From the NCBI RefSeq assembly GCF_003672135.1, contig NC_039509.1:2232001-2296000 (forward strand): a stretch of 64,000 nucleotides of DNA, given 5' to 3'. Below the pieces are notes generated by a model. It made no database searches, was not told the DNA's origin, and was given only the letters and a program-made list of their open reading frames with translations. Shown in pieces: positions 14,001-28,396 of this stretch; the first letter of the stretch is position 1, and each line of letters starts with the position of its first letter. The position numbers were made by a program, and so were the translations under genes. This stretch comes from Ooceraea biroi. Its lineage: Eukaryota > Arthropoda > Insecta > Hymenoptera > Formicidae.

Positions 14001-14514
14001 CAGTATAAATATCGCACATCTGTTTCTACCTCCTACTGAATAGACTTTTTAGAGTGATTGACAAATATGAGCAACAGCTATCGCTATAGCTAGTCTTAAT
14101 AGCGTACGAGTAAGTAGTCTCTACATCATTATTATATTTGTGTGAAGATCTATTTTCGTTAACTGCGTTATATTACATTTTTCGTACTTCAACTGAAATT
14201 AGAAACGTAATTAAGTATTCGAAGGAAAAAGAAGAAATATAAATATTGAGAAAGCGTAAACAGATGCAGCTAAGAAGAACGAATCCATAATCTCGATCGA
14301 AACTTTACTTCGTCGGCATCTATCTTAGATATACAATAGATCCCTGTATTACACGGTGTCGTACAATGCAGATTCGTGTAACGTAACGCGTAAAAATGGT
14401 GACAGTGCTCACACAACGCGTACATGTATACAAAACACAATTAATTCTTGATATGCCACTAAAATAAGAGATTTGTAGGCTACATGTGAAAGCTAAATTT
14501 ATAAATATTTTTAT
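11077..14514. other. AT-rich intergenic, no gene recognised
   Basis: Only short simple-sequence tracts stand out: TA runs near 11327-11345, 13046-13063 and 13413-13432. No coding frame with a known domain or supported splice sites was seen on either strand. Confidence 0.5.
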
Positions 14515-14824
14515 ATAGGCCTGTTAATTTTGATCGAAATTCGATAAGCTTCGAAGGAACGAAGAAATCTTTGAAGATACGAAGTTTCGAAGGATCGAAG
14601 CTTCGAAAGATTTATTTATTTTTATTATGCAAATTTAGAGAATAAGAAACTTTTCACGAACCGAAATAATTATCAGTTATTAATAAAATCGAAGACAAAG
14701 TTAACAATTGCAATTATACATATATACAAGACGCGGCTCTGCCGAAAAGGAATTCGTGTGTACCTTCGAAGACTCGTTCGTTTCTCCGAAGTCTTTCGAA
14801 GCTTCGAAAAAATTACTGTCCTAT
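14515..14824. repeat. TTCGAAG-rich terminal-inverted-repeat element
   Basis: The ends are inverted copies: ATAGGCCTGTTAATTTT at the left and, read on the other strand, AATAGGACAGTAATTTTTT at the right. Just inside each end lies a cluster of AAGCTTCGAAG-type palindromes (14548-14605 and 14764-14810). It is about 310 bp and non-coding, consistent with a miniature inverted-repeat element. Target duplication is unclear. Confidence 0.55.
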
Positions 14825-14878
14825 TAAAATTCCATATACGTACGTAATGTATATGTACATCCGATACGCTTCGTATTA

Positions 14879-15185
14879 CAGTAGGACCTCGATATAAACC
14901 TGCTGTTGGAGCTTGAAAATTATCAGAAATGGATTTATAACAAATATTTTCTCCATCGCAACAAGATTTCGTATTAGTTTTATTTCGTTTAGTTTCATTA
15001 ACGATTTACCTTTCGTGTTGGAAAATATATATGTATACAATAAAGGCTTCTAGTTAGTAACACGCATGTGAGAAGATGCACACGCTATCATTTTGTATCG
15101 CCTATCGTTGATATGGAAGGAGGCAATACTAATATTTTGGTAGAAACATATGCGAAGCGGAGGGATCGTATATCGAGTGAGGCTC
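14879..15185 (+). repeat. Dispersed repeat copy 1 (CAGTAGGACCTCGATATAAA end)
   Basis: This segment aligns over its whole length with the reverse complement of 32939-33199. Shared blocks include CTCGATATAA, GATTTACCTTTCGTGTTG, TGTATACAATA and GCGAAGCGG. It is about 40 bp longer than the other copy. The short open frame at 15068-15289 runs through it and is not treated as a gene. Confidence 0.6.
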
Positions 15186-16272
15186 ATATTCGCGATTTTA
15201 ATACAGATTCATATATCGCGGAACGTGTCCTCCGCATTACGTTGAGTCACTGTATTATAGAGAACATGAAAAAAATAATACGTTCGTGATTAATATTTGC
15301 TTTAATATTTCTTTCTTTCCTTTTTATCCTGAGTTCACTCTAACTGGAATTCGGTCTCCTTCTAGATTCTTTCTAGCATTATCTACCCCCAATTTTCACT
15401 CGATCAAGTACTTTTTTTAAAAAAATCTCTTTTTGATTTTTTAGTTTAGATTAAATATACTTTATCAATACCTATTTAGTTTAGAGATCGATGGAAAATA
15501 CGTTTACAGTATCGTTCACTAATCGGCCAATCCACTATTAGTACCTCTGAAAGCCATTACGATTGAATAACGATTATTGGATAAGTCGCAAATCGAGCTA
15601 GTAAAAAGCGTGTACTAAGTAAATTCACAATATTTTCTGTAAATTGCTCAACTTTGCGAAAGTTAATGCGGCACCCATTCTCAGACGGGCTGATTTCCTC
15701 CTGAGAAAATTCCTGACAGCAATGAAGAAAGGACTTCGCTTACTTATTAACATTCGTTGGGACAATATTGTCTTTGTAGTGTGTTTCAGTGTTAGTGCTC
15801 TAACAAGATCCGTCTCACTCACGAGAATTATCGACTCGGACAATAACAATAAGTAAGTCCACATTACAAAGCTGAACCGCGAGCATTTTCGTGTTGACGA
15901 CTCAGTTTGCATCGCATCAAAGAGTGTTACGCAGCGACATTACGTACTTCATCGAACATCGTGAACCAGCAATTAAAATATTCCTCTTCCCCTTACGTTA
16001 GGCCTAGGGACCCGTTTTCTTCCAGAATTTCCGGTGGCTAAAACCGAGTAGAGCTTCGGCTAGCGATTCAGCTCGATAATGTAGACTCTGCTTAAAACAT
16101 GATGCAATATACATCTAGGTGCTTCTGACACCTATCCTCTACTCTGGAATTTCTCTCGCTTCATAAAATGCAACAGTCAGAGAATGATCCTTATCATGAT
16201 CACGCTGTATCTGATGCATCTACGTAGAAAAACAGTCCAGGCTTTCCGTCTGACACTGACGGTGTCCTCTTC
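15186..16272 (-). other. Probable MAPKAPK2 3' UTR and intergenic
   Basis: This lies directly after the kinase stop codon (16273-16275, minus strand). The stretch becomes AT-rich towards 15300. The antiparallel frames around 15630-15910 have no recognisable domain. The UTR end cannot be placed with confidence. Confidence 0.35.
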
Positions 16273-19200
16273 CTAGGAGGCGGGCGTAGGGCTGGCAGCC
16301 GGCGGAATCGCCCCTGGGACCGTCGCGTTGTTCGCCGACTGCTTTGCGCGTCTCCGTTTGTTCAGCAGTGCGTTGTTCGTGTGATCGAGTTGCTTCAGGC
16401 ACGCTGTATCGTAATCAACGCGCATCGTCGCGAGCGATCGCGTCATTTCCTCCTGCACCTCCGGCCACATTTCCTCCCCCTCGCGTAAAACGCGTCCGGT
16501 GTGTAGAGGAGTCGCAGGTACTTCTGTGTATTTCTGTGCGGAGAAGTTGAATGGTTAAATCTATTAATAGGTGCGATGATAAGTATTACAAATATGTAAT
16601 ATGTAATAACTAAATTACTCGAAATAGTAAATTTTAAAGATTTATGTAAAGAGCTATTAATGGAAATAAATCTGCTTTATATCGTATTTTATATTCTATC
16701 GCAAAAAAGCTTATTATTTAATTATTTAAATAATTCATATGATAGCATTCTCACTTACAGCGATCCAATTGTTACGCATCACTTGATCGATCTGTAACCT
16801 CTCCGCTGGATCTATGCACAGCATGCCTTTAATAAGACTCTTTGCCTCCTGACTCACATTCGCCCATTCCGGACTCGGGAAGTCGTATTGCCCTAACCGG
16901 ATCCTCTTTTTCATTCCTGGCGAAATTGCTAGTCCATGGTTACTGTAGAACGGTGGAAAGCCGCACAATCTAAAATTATTGTAGATAGATATTACAAACA
17001 TTGCCGTAATTTCAATAATTTAGTAAACCTCGGTGCAAAATGAAAGCCAGAGTAAGAACGGGCAATATATTATGCAATCGTTATCTTGAAAAAAGTTACG
17101 GTTGAATAAACTTAAATATAAAACTGTATACTCACAATATGTACATGATCACTCCCAGAGACCAAATATCACAGCTCTTGTCATATTTTTCCGGTCCCAA
17201 AACTTCCGGAGCTAATAGTAACATGTAAAAACAAATTATTTTTATTTTAGTCAAATAAATATATTCATACAGAGTGAATTATGTCAGCTTACCGACATAG
17301 TAAGGTGTATAACACGGCGTCTGTAACGTGTCTTTCGAAAGTGTCTCTTTGGCAAAGCCAAAATCGGTAAGCTTCAGGATTCCAGTGTTATCTGGAAACA
17401 GATGCGCAATTAGTAATTCGACAACTTTAGTGATTCAGATTTCTTATTATTCTATCAGCGTACAATTAGCGTACGCTTAATACGCGGAAATCTATTTTTA
17501 TTTTCTTTTCAAAATAAGACAACAGAAATAATAATGCAATATATGATTTACTCGACATTCATATTGTGATATTAGTCTCTGCAATGTATACGTAGATAAA
17601 GAATTATCGTAGTCTTCAGAGTCATAATGCTTCAAGGCCTACAGATAATGTGCGATTTACGTTTTCATGAAATATCGTGACCCGATAATGCCTTCAAGTC
17701 GCTGTGTCTTAGAATCATGAATGAGTCGGCATATTGTAAAGTGTAACTCACCGGGTTTAGAATATAAAAGATTTTCAGGCTTTAGATCCCTGTGAGTGAT
17801 GTTCATGTCGTGCAGATGCTTCACCGCGACACAAATCTCGTACATTACTTGCGCGGCTTCTGCAAAAAAAACGTACATTTTTTATGTAATTTTCAAAAGC
17901 AAACAATTCTTTAGAAGTTCTAGATAAGTAAAATAAGAATGCAAAATTGTACCTCTTTCGGTAAAGGCACCATCTTGTCTATCTTGTATCCTTTGAAATA
18001 GTTCTCCACCTTCCATGCTAAACAAATAATTCAATGCGTGTTTGAAAGGTTGTTCTCATGACAAGAGATTATAATAATTCATAACCGCACATTTAAAAAA
18101 TATTATGTAATTTATGTATATTATGTAAACAAATATTCACCATTCCATAACTACTAGTAAACATTTATTTCCACCATAGGAATTTTCATATACATCCTTG
18201 ACTTGGACTATGTGCCTACAATTAGATGCTCTCCAGTGAAGCTCGACTTCTCTTCGCGCCTTTACGCAGTCATGCAACACCTGTAAACGATGCGTCATTT
18301 ATCAGTACACGTTTGTTTAACAGACATACCTTATTAATTATACGCAAACATAAAGAAGTAAACAAAATTAAATCTAATAATTGTGCCATGTAATATGACA
18401 TAAATGTTTGTTTAAAAAATACGTTGTGTTGATTTATTATAGTTTTCGAATCCATCAACTCGATATGAACTCGAGATAACAGCTCGGGGATTCAAGGATT
18501 TAAAATTTACGATCAAGAATAGATATAATATGTAATAACATATTATATGTAACAACACAGTGTTTAAAGATTAGAAGTGAAATGAGAAAATTAAAAGAAA
18601 CATATATCGAAAATGCTGCTGTACTTATATAAAATCAGCGCGTACTTGTATAAAGCCAGAAATCATAAATACTAATTCGCATTTTTGGTTTGCTCTCGCA
18701 CCGGTATCACAATGGTATAGAAGTTACAGAGAACAGATAAAAGTATACATATAGTTCTTTAGATTTACGTACGCACTATAGTAGCACTTTCATCATCGAT
18801 ATTTCTTAAGTTCAATAGCATATTTCCACTTGGGAAAATCCAGAATAATTTCGACATATAGCTTAAGTCAGAGCCAGTCAGGCAAGAAGACTTTTGTTTT
18901 AATATTCGAATAAGTGCAATATAAATGTAATGAAAAATTGCTATTATATCTATATAGTTGTACGCTATTATATTTATATTTATATTATAGTTATACTGTA
19001 TGTGTATCAGTTACGTACGAATCATTGGCATGATTGGCAGGTAAAAAGCAACTTGACTCATAGCTCGCAACTATCGAGCGAAACTGACGTCACCGTGAGG
19101 ATTTCTTAGATAGTCTTTTTTGTATCTTTCTTTTACTATTGCCAACGAAGCATGGTAGTAAAACATACACAGGAACTTACGTAATCGATGCGATAATTGA

Positions 19201-22200
19201 TAAAAATCCAACAATTACGTAACTTGACAAACATACGATTAATAATATTACAAAATATATTAAAAATAAATGATGTACATGTGACTACTGCTCGATAGCA
19301 GGTGTTAAAGAAAATTTATCACCTCTAAAATAGCTCATTAATATGCATCATGGATATTTTATCATCTAAATCTTCATTTGGATTTAAATATAACTCAAAT
19401 AACTTTTCTCCAATTAATTAAAATTTACATTTTTATATCTTAGATGTTTAATTTATAAAAAGATCTTTACTTTCAATCCTTTATAACATTTCTACATTCC
19501 AGTTAGATAACAATCGAGATTTTAATATGAACAAGTTTTATCTTTGCAACTACAGTTTAAGACATAATAATTTTTACTTTGCGCAGACATAATGACTAAA
19601 AGGAAAGTTCAATTTTCTACTGCATATAGAGGTGAATGACACACAAGTTGCTGACAGTATAATACTGATTGGTCAATTATACCGAACGGCTGAATGGTAT
19701 TCAGAATTTATCGGTGATCAAGCGCGTAGCACAAGTACATGCACAGCATATGTGCGCCTTCCTTTAAACAGATTTACCCGCCGCGTAATGATGCCCTTTT
19801 GAAGCACGCTCTTCTCAGGGACGATTGTATAAATTACCCTAGACCGTCTATTGTGATGGTGGGAACCTACAATAGCCACGCCACTTTTATATACCAGAGT
19901 TGAACGGTACGCCGCCGTCTCTCCGAGAGACGAAGACAATTCATTAGTGCCGCCGTGATTTCGTAGATTCGCTGCTTAATAAGCCGTTCAAATTATGTGA
20001 CGTCATGGAAATAAGCAGAGAACATATTTTTAGAAACGTAGAATGCAAACGCGTATTATCATGTTAAAAGCTCGCTTCTTAGAAAAGTATGCAGACGAGA
20101 TTAGTGCTTTATCATCGTATCAAAGCTCATCTCATCAAAATTCTTGTTTCAGGCGAAGAGAAGTTTTTTGCTTTAATATTCAAATGAGCGCAATATAAAT
20201 GTAATGAGAGATCGATGTCAGCGCTGATATCATTGTATCAAAGTTCAATCTTCACGTTTGATACTTCTTATCTCAAATTAAGAGATTTACCATGATATGA
20301 GACATTTAAAATTAATGATAAAACGAAAGGGGATAATTTGCACACGCTTTTGATTCGGAATGTGGTGATCTAAAAGTATCCGGAGGAAGGCATGTCGGAC
20401 GTGAGATCGTGAAAAAAGAGTCAGAACCGGTTCTTAAGATTTGTACCTAATCCGGACCAAAGGCTGTCGACACCGATGATAATAAGAGCTCTTACTGGAA
20501 TGGAAAAAAACTTGTATGCATCGATGGAAAGGAAAGTTCATATAGAACGTCATATGCAATAATATCCTTCAAATTAAGAATATAGTACACCATATGCACA
20601 GAATATATGCCATAAACAAGCAATTTGAAATATAAAAACTGAAATAAAAATTAGATATACGTAGTTAGCAGGCTGAGATTGATATCAAATTGAAGTTCGT
20701 GTCAAAATTAGACAAAGTTGAAAAGAAACGTTAATAGATAAGTAAAATCTGGTTCAATAGAAATTTGAGTCCTAAATCCACGTTTCTGCATTATGAATAA
20801 TAGACCTCAATATTTACAACTAAACAAAATCTATATGTAATATTTCATGTACGTATCTCAAGCTTGTGTTGACATTATTTGCTCATGTAGCCCAAAACTA
20901 CTTCGAGATATATTTGAAAATCGTAAAATCGTAAAAGTCGAATTGAGATTCATGAAAATTGCATGTACATGAAACACTACTCTCGCGAGTAGACTAAACA
21001 AATTAGCTTTAACAAAATTCTTAATAGCGGGCTTTATGCTATTAACGTAACAATTGCTGCTTCAAACGAATAGCTTTTCTGAGAAATGTCCTTTCCCGTA
21101 ATTCAATAAGCCGCAATCAATACACTCGAGCTTCTCTGTCAATCTCCATTTGCGCTTCCATTTTACGTAAGCGGTTTAGACGCGAAAATACCAAAGCGAT
21201 CACGTGTCAAAGACTAATACCGGACGTTGTACAAAGCTGCGCTAATGAGATTAGCACCTTCCGACATGCGAAATTCATTTGCCACGCGAAATAGACGGAT
21301 AGACGCACTGACAAATGCCGTTCCGACAGTTCCTGGCGACGAATCAGATTATGCGCGTCGCCGTCCTACGTGCACCGGGGGATTTTATATGCTTGGCTAT
21401 AAAAGCCGACAACGTAATCCGACGCAGTGCGACGACGTCACGCTCGTGGAAATGCACGATCGATCGCCTTCCTTGTTCTATTGAACTATTACGTCTATCG
21501 CGGTGATACGTCAGTCAAGCGGAATTTACCATTGAAGATCTATCATTTATAGCTTCGATACTCTGTCCTCTCACCATTGCCCATTCAACGCAGTAACAAT
21601 AGTGTGTAATAACATGAAATAACAGTAATTCTCTATAACTGTAATAAATTGAGGCTTTAATAAAAATTTAGCCCCTTTCGTGACACATAAATAATATTTA
21701 TAAAAAGGAAGAAAGCTTCGAAGAGCAGGACTGTTAATCTTATACAGTGGAATTGCTAATATTAAACAAGAAAGAAGAGTAAATTTACAAATGATGAATA
21801 AATGAATAAAAACTTGTTTCGGAGATAACAAACGTGCAATATTTTCTGACGTAATTCTTTGATGAAGAACGTAAAGCAGATCTATGTCAATAGCGTGATA
21901 TTACACACGTTTAGGAAAACAGCTATAAGATGAAGTATACTGTGCTCTCGATAAGATATGACGCTTTAGATGTTCTGTCGGGTTCAACGAAACGGTAGCG
22001 TTCAAGATGCAGGTGGTAAGTATAAAACGGCGCATAACAAGCGGAAAATGTTGGCCGGCTGAAAGCTAGCAATCAATCAACAAGAATGAATTCGCAGCGC
22101 GGGAAACTAGGTTGCATCAACATGGAACCGCGACGTGACGTCGGCAAATATTGAATTTTTAATGGCCGAGCGTTAAAGGCTCTGCGAGGGGCCATCGGTA

Positions 22201-25200
22201 CTCGTGTGTGACACCATTGTCGTCACGCGAGCAATGTGTGTACGGTGTCGTTGCAATATACATGTGTCGAAATAATTCTGTCGGCTGTTAAATTATGCCT
22301 AAGCCCGTTCCTGGAAAAATTGATTCAAGTGACATTGAAATAATTCTTTATTTCTTTATGTCCTTACGAAGAAGTAATGAATCAATTTGATTGACATTTA
22401 CGAGAAGTCTTGAAATAATTTAAAATACTTAAATTTTAATCACTTAAAATCTAAGAATATACTAAGAATATATAATATCATTAAGTATACATTATTATAA
22501 TTACGAAATAATAAATAAATAATGTAAATTTTAATTTTAAACGTTGATATGAAAGCATTGCAATTAGAGCGTGTGATAACAATGGAAACATTCTCCGAAG
22601 CATTGTCGTCGTTCCTGGTTTAAACAGCGCCATTACATCGCGATGTTATACAAGCGTCAATTGTTGCAATAATTGGAATTGTGCTAATAATATCGTCTAG
22701 ATAAGATTGATTTAATGTTGGTGATATATTTCATATTTCTTTAATGAAGAAACGATCGACTGTGTACGTTAGATAATCTCTTAATCATCGATAAATGCGA
22801 CTTCATCGAGAAATGTGATAGTATTTTGCAATTTCAAATAGCGATTTAATTGGATGGGTTTCTCCCGGCTGTATCAAACGGATCTATCGCAATTGATACT
22901 TCGTATCAAAATTTACATGAGTAAGTCGAAAGAAAAGTCAAGAGAATTTCAATCTTAGATCAGTCGTTGATGATAACAGATCTCATGAATGATATTTCAC
23001 TTCCTTTCCTCCTCGACAGTATTTGTAGATCAAGATCAACAACTTTGAACACTATTTATAATGAGAAAAATTTCATTGAGTTTCATATTTATGTGATTAT
23101 TGTCAAATGAATGTAAAATTACTATAACGTTATACTTTAACTAATAAGAATTATTAATTACGACGACAATCGTCATATACATGCAACAACTTTAAATTAA
23201 TCAGTTTCAATTTTTTCCAACATGCAATAAGAAGAATAATGAATTAAGAATAATAAAAATTTTGAATTCTTTATCTTAAACTTTCAAATTTTTTAGACAT
23301 CGTAAAAGATGATGAGGTTTTCTCCACGTTGCGTGAAATGTGCACACTTCCCGACAGTCACGTGTAATTGATAAATTATCTGTAGATCTCCATTGATATA
23401 CGCGTACGCGATTGAGAGGGAGATTCTACGCTATCATTCAGCTGCAGCGGTTTCGCGAATTTCTTGTCGCAGCGGATGAAACAAGCAAAATAGAAAAAAT
23501 ATACAGCGAAGGACATTTGTATCTGATCTATCAATCGCCCTATCAATATCCATTATATCGAGACTTACGGTTAACACGACGATTGATTCTCGTTCAGGCT
23601 GTAACAATCGCGACTACTATGACTCACGACGATAAATGATAGATGAGCTCGTCGAAGCCATTGACCATTTTCACGACGGAAAGAATGAGATCATCGGGAA
23701 TGTATAAGACAACGGTGCATTTTTAAGCGCGACTTATCGGTTACATTCATGCGTGTTGCATTCCGCATCTGCGTGCTCGCCTCAAGAGAAACAAAGTTTA
23801 CGACGTTGCTGCTAAAAGCAAACGACGAAAATTTTATAATTGCGGATCGCCCGTGAGTGCTGACGAAACGCGAATGATACGCGGGGAACGACGCGACGCG
23901 TAGGTAGGGGAAGAAAAAATGATTATCAATATATCGAGTGCTGAACGCACGTGACTTTTCGTGTATCTCCTATCACACGGACGCAACACGTGGTGAAAAA
24001 TAACGCTTCGCTGATGAGGAGGACGATATTTTTAGTATACGCGTAAGAGTTTAAATACTTGTCCGATAAAGAAATATTGCTGATGAAAAATTTCTCGCGT
24101 CTCCCACGAGGTAGAAAAAGAAAGAAGAAGATATCTTCCACGAACGCGAAAAACATTTATACTGGCTACAAGAATATTATTCGAACTGCAGCGATGAAAA
24201 ATTACAATGACGGCATAATCTTCGCGGTAATCCCCGCCGATAGCTGCTTGGGAAACTCCGAAAATCTCCACGTGTGGGACATCTTGATTATTTTTGTAGC
24301 AAGTCCGAGAAGCCTCCGCGCGATATCTTTTCATGGTAAGAACCGTTTTACGACGGGCGTGGGATCGGTTCGGGTGAAGTGTTCTACCGACCTTTAGACT
24401 CTCCAGAAAAAATAGCTCTCAATTTCGCATTAAAGGGAACCAAGCACCTCAAAATTAAAAAACAAACGTTCCAGATTTTCTCCTGGAAAAAGTGCATTAC
24501 AGCACCCAGGGGCTATCAAAATAATTTACAGAGTAACAACAGATTTCTAACGAACAAATTAAGATTCAGTCATCAACAAATGATATTTAAAATGTACTTA
24601 TACATATATTGGATCAGTCAAAGCGTTCGGTTCGATTTTCCATATTTCAAATTAATTTACATGTTTTCATTTCCATTAATTTTAATAATTCCATTATTTA
24701 TGCAGTTGCTCTTGTAGACCGCCCGATCTCTTTTACTTTTGTGAAAGAAGACGCAACTTTCGCGAACAATCCCGTGAATACTCATTGAAACTCAATAAGC
24801 CGTGGATAAGCTAAGGCAAGTTGAAAAATTACTTACAATGATGTTTCTAAAATTTGTGTTACAAAGTTTCCAAATTCGTCGAGGAACACAGTTTAAAATT
24901 TATTTTGATGAGATAGAATATTTATTTCGCGTTGAAAAGATAAATCCGATTAAATTATTCAAGTGACAGCAATATAACGCGTATCAACGATTGTCACGTT
25001 TACGCAGACACAGCTCATTATTTTATTCAATCAAATTAAATTATTCAGTTATTCACATCATACGATTCAGATTTCATCGCTCGCGCATCTAACCGTGTGA
25101 ATAATTCCTGTCGTAAAACTGACGATCATAAAGCGGTTTTATCTGGATTGCGCGTGGCTCCTAAAAACAAGACGTATGTGGTGAGATATAAATCACGCGC

Positions 25201-26403
25201 AACAAAGTTTCTTACGATATACAAGTTTGTACCACAAAGATATGGTCTGGTAATATTGAATAATTTTAATGGAGAGTGCGATAGCCTCCAGCCTTTCTCC
25301 GGATCTTGTCTCGTGACGAGGATCGCAATCATGGTACAGGCGATAGGCAAACGCGTCGACTTTCTCTGGGAAACTTCGCTCCCACGATACGATGACCGAA
25401 TCTCTGTCTTCTTCTTTTTTTTGCGGGTCGACCATGGCGAAATGAGAGCCAGGCCACCTTCGAGGGGAGATTACTCTGCTACAGGCGGACATCGTCGAAT
25501 GGGAAATCACCGAGGTATAAATAGAGGATGACTCGTGGTCTCCGAACGCGCTTGGACATCGCCTCGGCCTGATGATCGCACCTTCAATCGAGTGACTTAT
25601 CGGTATGCGGCAGCGGCGATAGTGGTGGTGGCGGATCGATGCGCCTTTAAAGAGGTGTTAACGAGACAGATTAACACCAACGGATCGTCCACGGGTGCCG
25701 AGAATCGCCTCTCACGCCTCAAAAATAGCCGAGGACGCGGACGCAAAAATCCGACGCAACGCGCGACGAATCGCTTTGCGCGATAAGAACCTCGGATCCT
25801 ATATACGTCTCGAGCCGTTATCTTTATCTCGAGTCTACAAGGATTATCATTCTCGACGGAAATCATTTCTAAAGTATAAAGTCATTCGACTTGGTCTCCT
25901 TCCAAATCATTTTACTCACCGGTGCGTCGAGCACCGGCACCACTTCTTTCGACTTTGATCATGCATCGAGAATAGACAGATCGAGAGAGTAGCAGCGTCA
26001 CGCTCTTGAGAAATGAAATTTTCTTCAATCTTATTAAAATGCGATTTTAATCAGATTTTTTGTCGACGAAATTTCAATTACACGATTTTAACTAGAGTTT
26101 AACTCGTCAATGCGGAGAATTCACACTGCATCATGTCTAGAATTTTTAGAAAGTGAACTCTCCTGTTAGAAATTGCACGTTATACATCGGACATGCAGTA
26201 TGAATTCTCCATTAAGTGCTGCTTGAACTTGAAGAGAGGACCTCCAAACTGACCTTCAGCGCGTATTTCTGCCTCGTGATCTTGTTGTAACACTGCACAA
26301 CCTTCCCGTTGATACCAAGGCCCAGCACGTGATTGCTAATCTCGTAATCGTCCGTGATCGGCGTGACTTTCGGCGATAGCCGGCTACTCAACGCGTGCTC
26401 CAT
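16273..26403 (-). CDS. MAPKAPK2: MAP kinase-activated protein kinase 2 (MK2)
   Basis: Eight coding exons on the minus strand: 26403-26254, 18280-18141, 18017-17953, 17859-17752, 17391-17293, 17211-17136, 16969-16759 and 16533-16273, for 369 residues. All phases match. Visible motifs are the glycine loop LGLGINGKVV, the lysine motif YALKV, HRDLKPENLLYS, LTDFGFAKETLS, APEVLGPEKYDKSCDIWSLG and LLCGFPPFYSNHGLAISPG. The regulatory tail has a VPATPLHTGRVL phospho-site, WPEVQEEMTRSLATMRVDYD and the basic p38-docking/NLS segment ALLNKRRRAK. MK2 is phosphorylated by p38 and acts in stress signalling and mRNA stability. The start is set at 26401-26403 (MEHALSSRLSPK). The same frame stays open to the acceptor at 26545, but it meets a TAG if joined to the best upstream exon (donor 30356), so that exon is untranslated. 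Confidence 0.94.
18281..26253 (-). other. Long first coding intron of MAPKAPK2
   Basis: About 8 kb without recognisable coding sequence on either strand. It holds a diverged direct repeat of about 70 bp (18880-18945 and 20150-20212, sharing GCAATATAAATGTAATGA). A TATAAATAG match lies at 25516-25524, inside a GC-richer patch (25400-25800). Several open frames of 60-145 codons occur in that patch but have no known domain. Confidence 0.6.
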
Positions 26404-28341
26404 AATTCTTCTCCTGGTCGCCGGTTCCGGTGCCTGATCGTAGTCCCGCCTGATCACCTGCGTCACCACCACCGGCGGCGCCGTCGCGCGTTTGCGTCTG
26501 CCCTCCTGCTGGTCGCTCTCCTCGAGAACGGCCCTCTTGGACGTTCTGCAAAAACGGGGGATATTTTAAATTCAAGGTACGGGAGGCATCGTGCACCGAC
26601 CGACATGTCGAAGGTCGCGCGAACGCGAACGGAAAAATACGATATTCCAGATTACAGCGGCGATAATGGAAACCTTTAAGTCGATAACGCGCTCTTTGTA
26701 TGTATGTGGATTGAGTATGTATGAGACGAAACGAGTCCTCTTCATGCTGCCTGTCGAAACACGCGCGTATTGTTAGCAAAATGCTCACGTTTTTCGGTCA
26801 ATCGTGCTCTCGATGCTTCCTGAAGAAAAGTCCGATTACATTAACGATAACTAGCTGTGAATAAATACTGATAAGATCTGATCCCGTCATCAGGCAGAAC
26901 CTCATCAACACTAGGACTACGAAATCGTGCACTCTGTGGAAGCGACATTAAATATCCGTTCGCTTCATCGTGGTAGCCAGCCGCTGTTTTAATGAGACCG
27001 TCGTTTGCATAACCTTCCTTGAAGAATGTGCAAGATTCATGTTATTTCGCGCACATGCACAACGCACGGCTCCACTACCCACACAGCCCGTTGCTTATAC
27101 GGCGCCGTACTCGTTTCGACGGCGCGTACTGCATTGCGGTGCACGCGAGTGCCGTATTTTCTAATTGCGATCGATCAGTCTCACGAAATCACGTGCAAGA
27201 ATCACCATATACTCGTAACGCTATTATGCAACAACTGATGGTATAATACAGAGTGTCTTGCAATTACTATTACTGCACTCGTATGCAGAATGATACAAAA
27301 ACAAACTTGTAAATAACATGTGCCAAATACAATTAAAAATTATAGATGAAAGAATCGTTACTAATATTAATAACCGCTGTGGTTACTGAGAGATCATGAC
27401 GAATTTCGATATACAGAGGTATTGTGAAAATTCCGAGAAACCGGATCAAAGGAGCTCTGCTTTGACAATCGTTACGAATTGATGTACCAGGAATGATATA
27501 CCGGTTGATATACCGTTAATTAATTGCTGCAAACATCGAATATTAAAAACATGTTAGCATGAATCATCATTTGTCGCTTAAGAGTATTAAGAACGCCGCA
27601 AGTTGCAAGGGATAAATATTATTACTAAAGAAATTATACAGAACAAAATGGTAACCGTCAAATTTGTTAAAAACTGTGAATGTGCTGCTTGGCATTCGAT
27701 AGACATTTTAATCAGAAACAAACAATTAATAAAAAGGAAACAATTTAAATGGTTTTACCAAATTAAAGTTGCAAATATATGAGAAGAATATCATGAATGA
27801 CAGACTTTTCTGAACGTTTTGCGTAAGTATCGACACAGCATTCGCAAATGTAAATTATCTTTATAAAAAGTTAGTGGAGCAGCGGACTCTTAATCAGCGC
27901 AGCGTTAGATCAGCGCGAGTACGTTTGTGGTTGATATATCGAAAAAGAACTGCACAGTTATCACAAAACGCAATAGCACCATCGATGCATCGACACATCG
28001 ACAAGCCACTTAAGGAAGGAGTTGTACCAACAATCTTTAATTTGTTTAATTACATATCGATTTAAACTGATTTTTTCCATGCAGATATTAAAAAATACAG
28101 ATATTTAATAAAGGAATAAAAATCCAGTTAATTGCAGTGAATTGTAGATTGATGAGCAATGTTGATACAATTCGGCCCTTGCTCGATCCTCGTATTATGA
28201 GAGGACGTGTATACGGTACACGTAAAAACTAGCGTAAAAATGTATTCAGGCATCGCGTAATAAAGAAATAAAGATAAAAGAGACACCTCCAGAATCTCCA
28301 CTTAGTTGCCGACTTCGGCATTGATGCGGCCCCAGACTCTC

Positions 28342-28396
28342 GCACGGCAAAGTCCCGAATCGTCGGGGTGACAAAAAACATCACCCCGCACCGTGC
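28342..28396. repeat. Two-step perfect hairpin
   Basis: The outer arms are GCACGG (28342-28347) and CCGTGC (28391-28396). The inner arms are CGGGGTGA (28364-28371) and TCACCCCG (28381-28388), around an A-rich 9-base loop. No gene is assigned to it. Confidence 0.55.

Noticed and set aside
25516..25524. TATAAATAG match, possible TATA box within the MAPKAPK2 intron
   Set aside because: A single motif without a supported downstream gene; such matches are expected by chance in AT-rich DNA.
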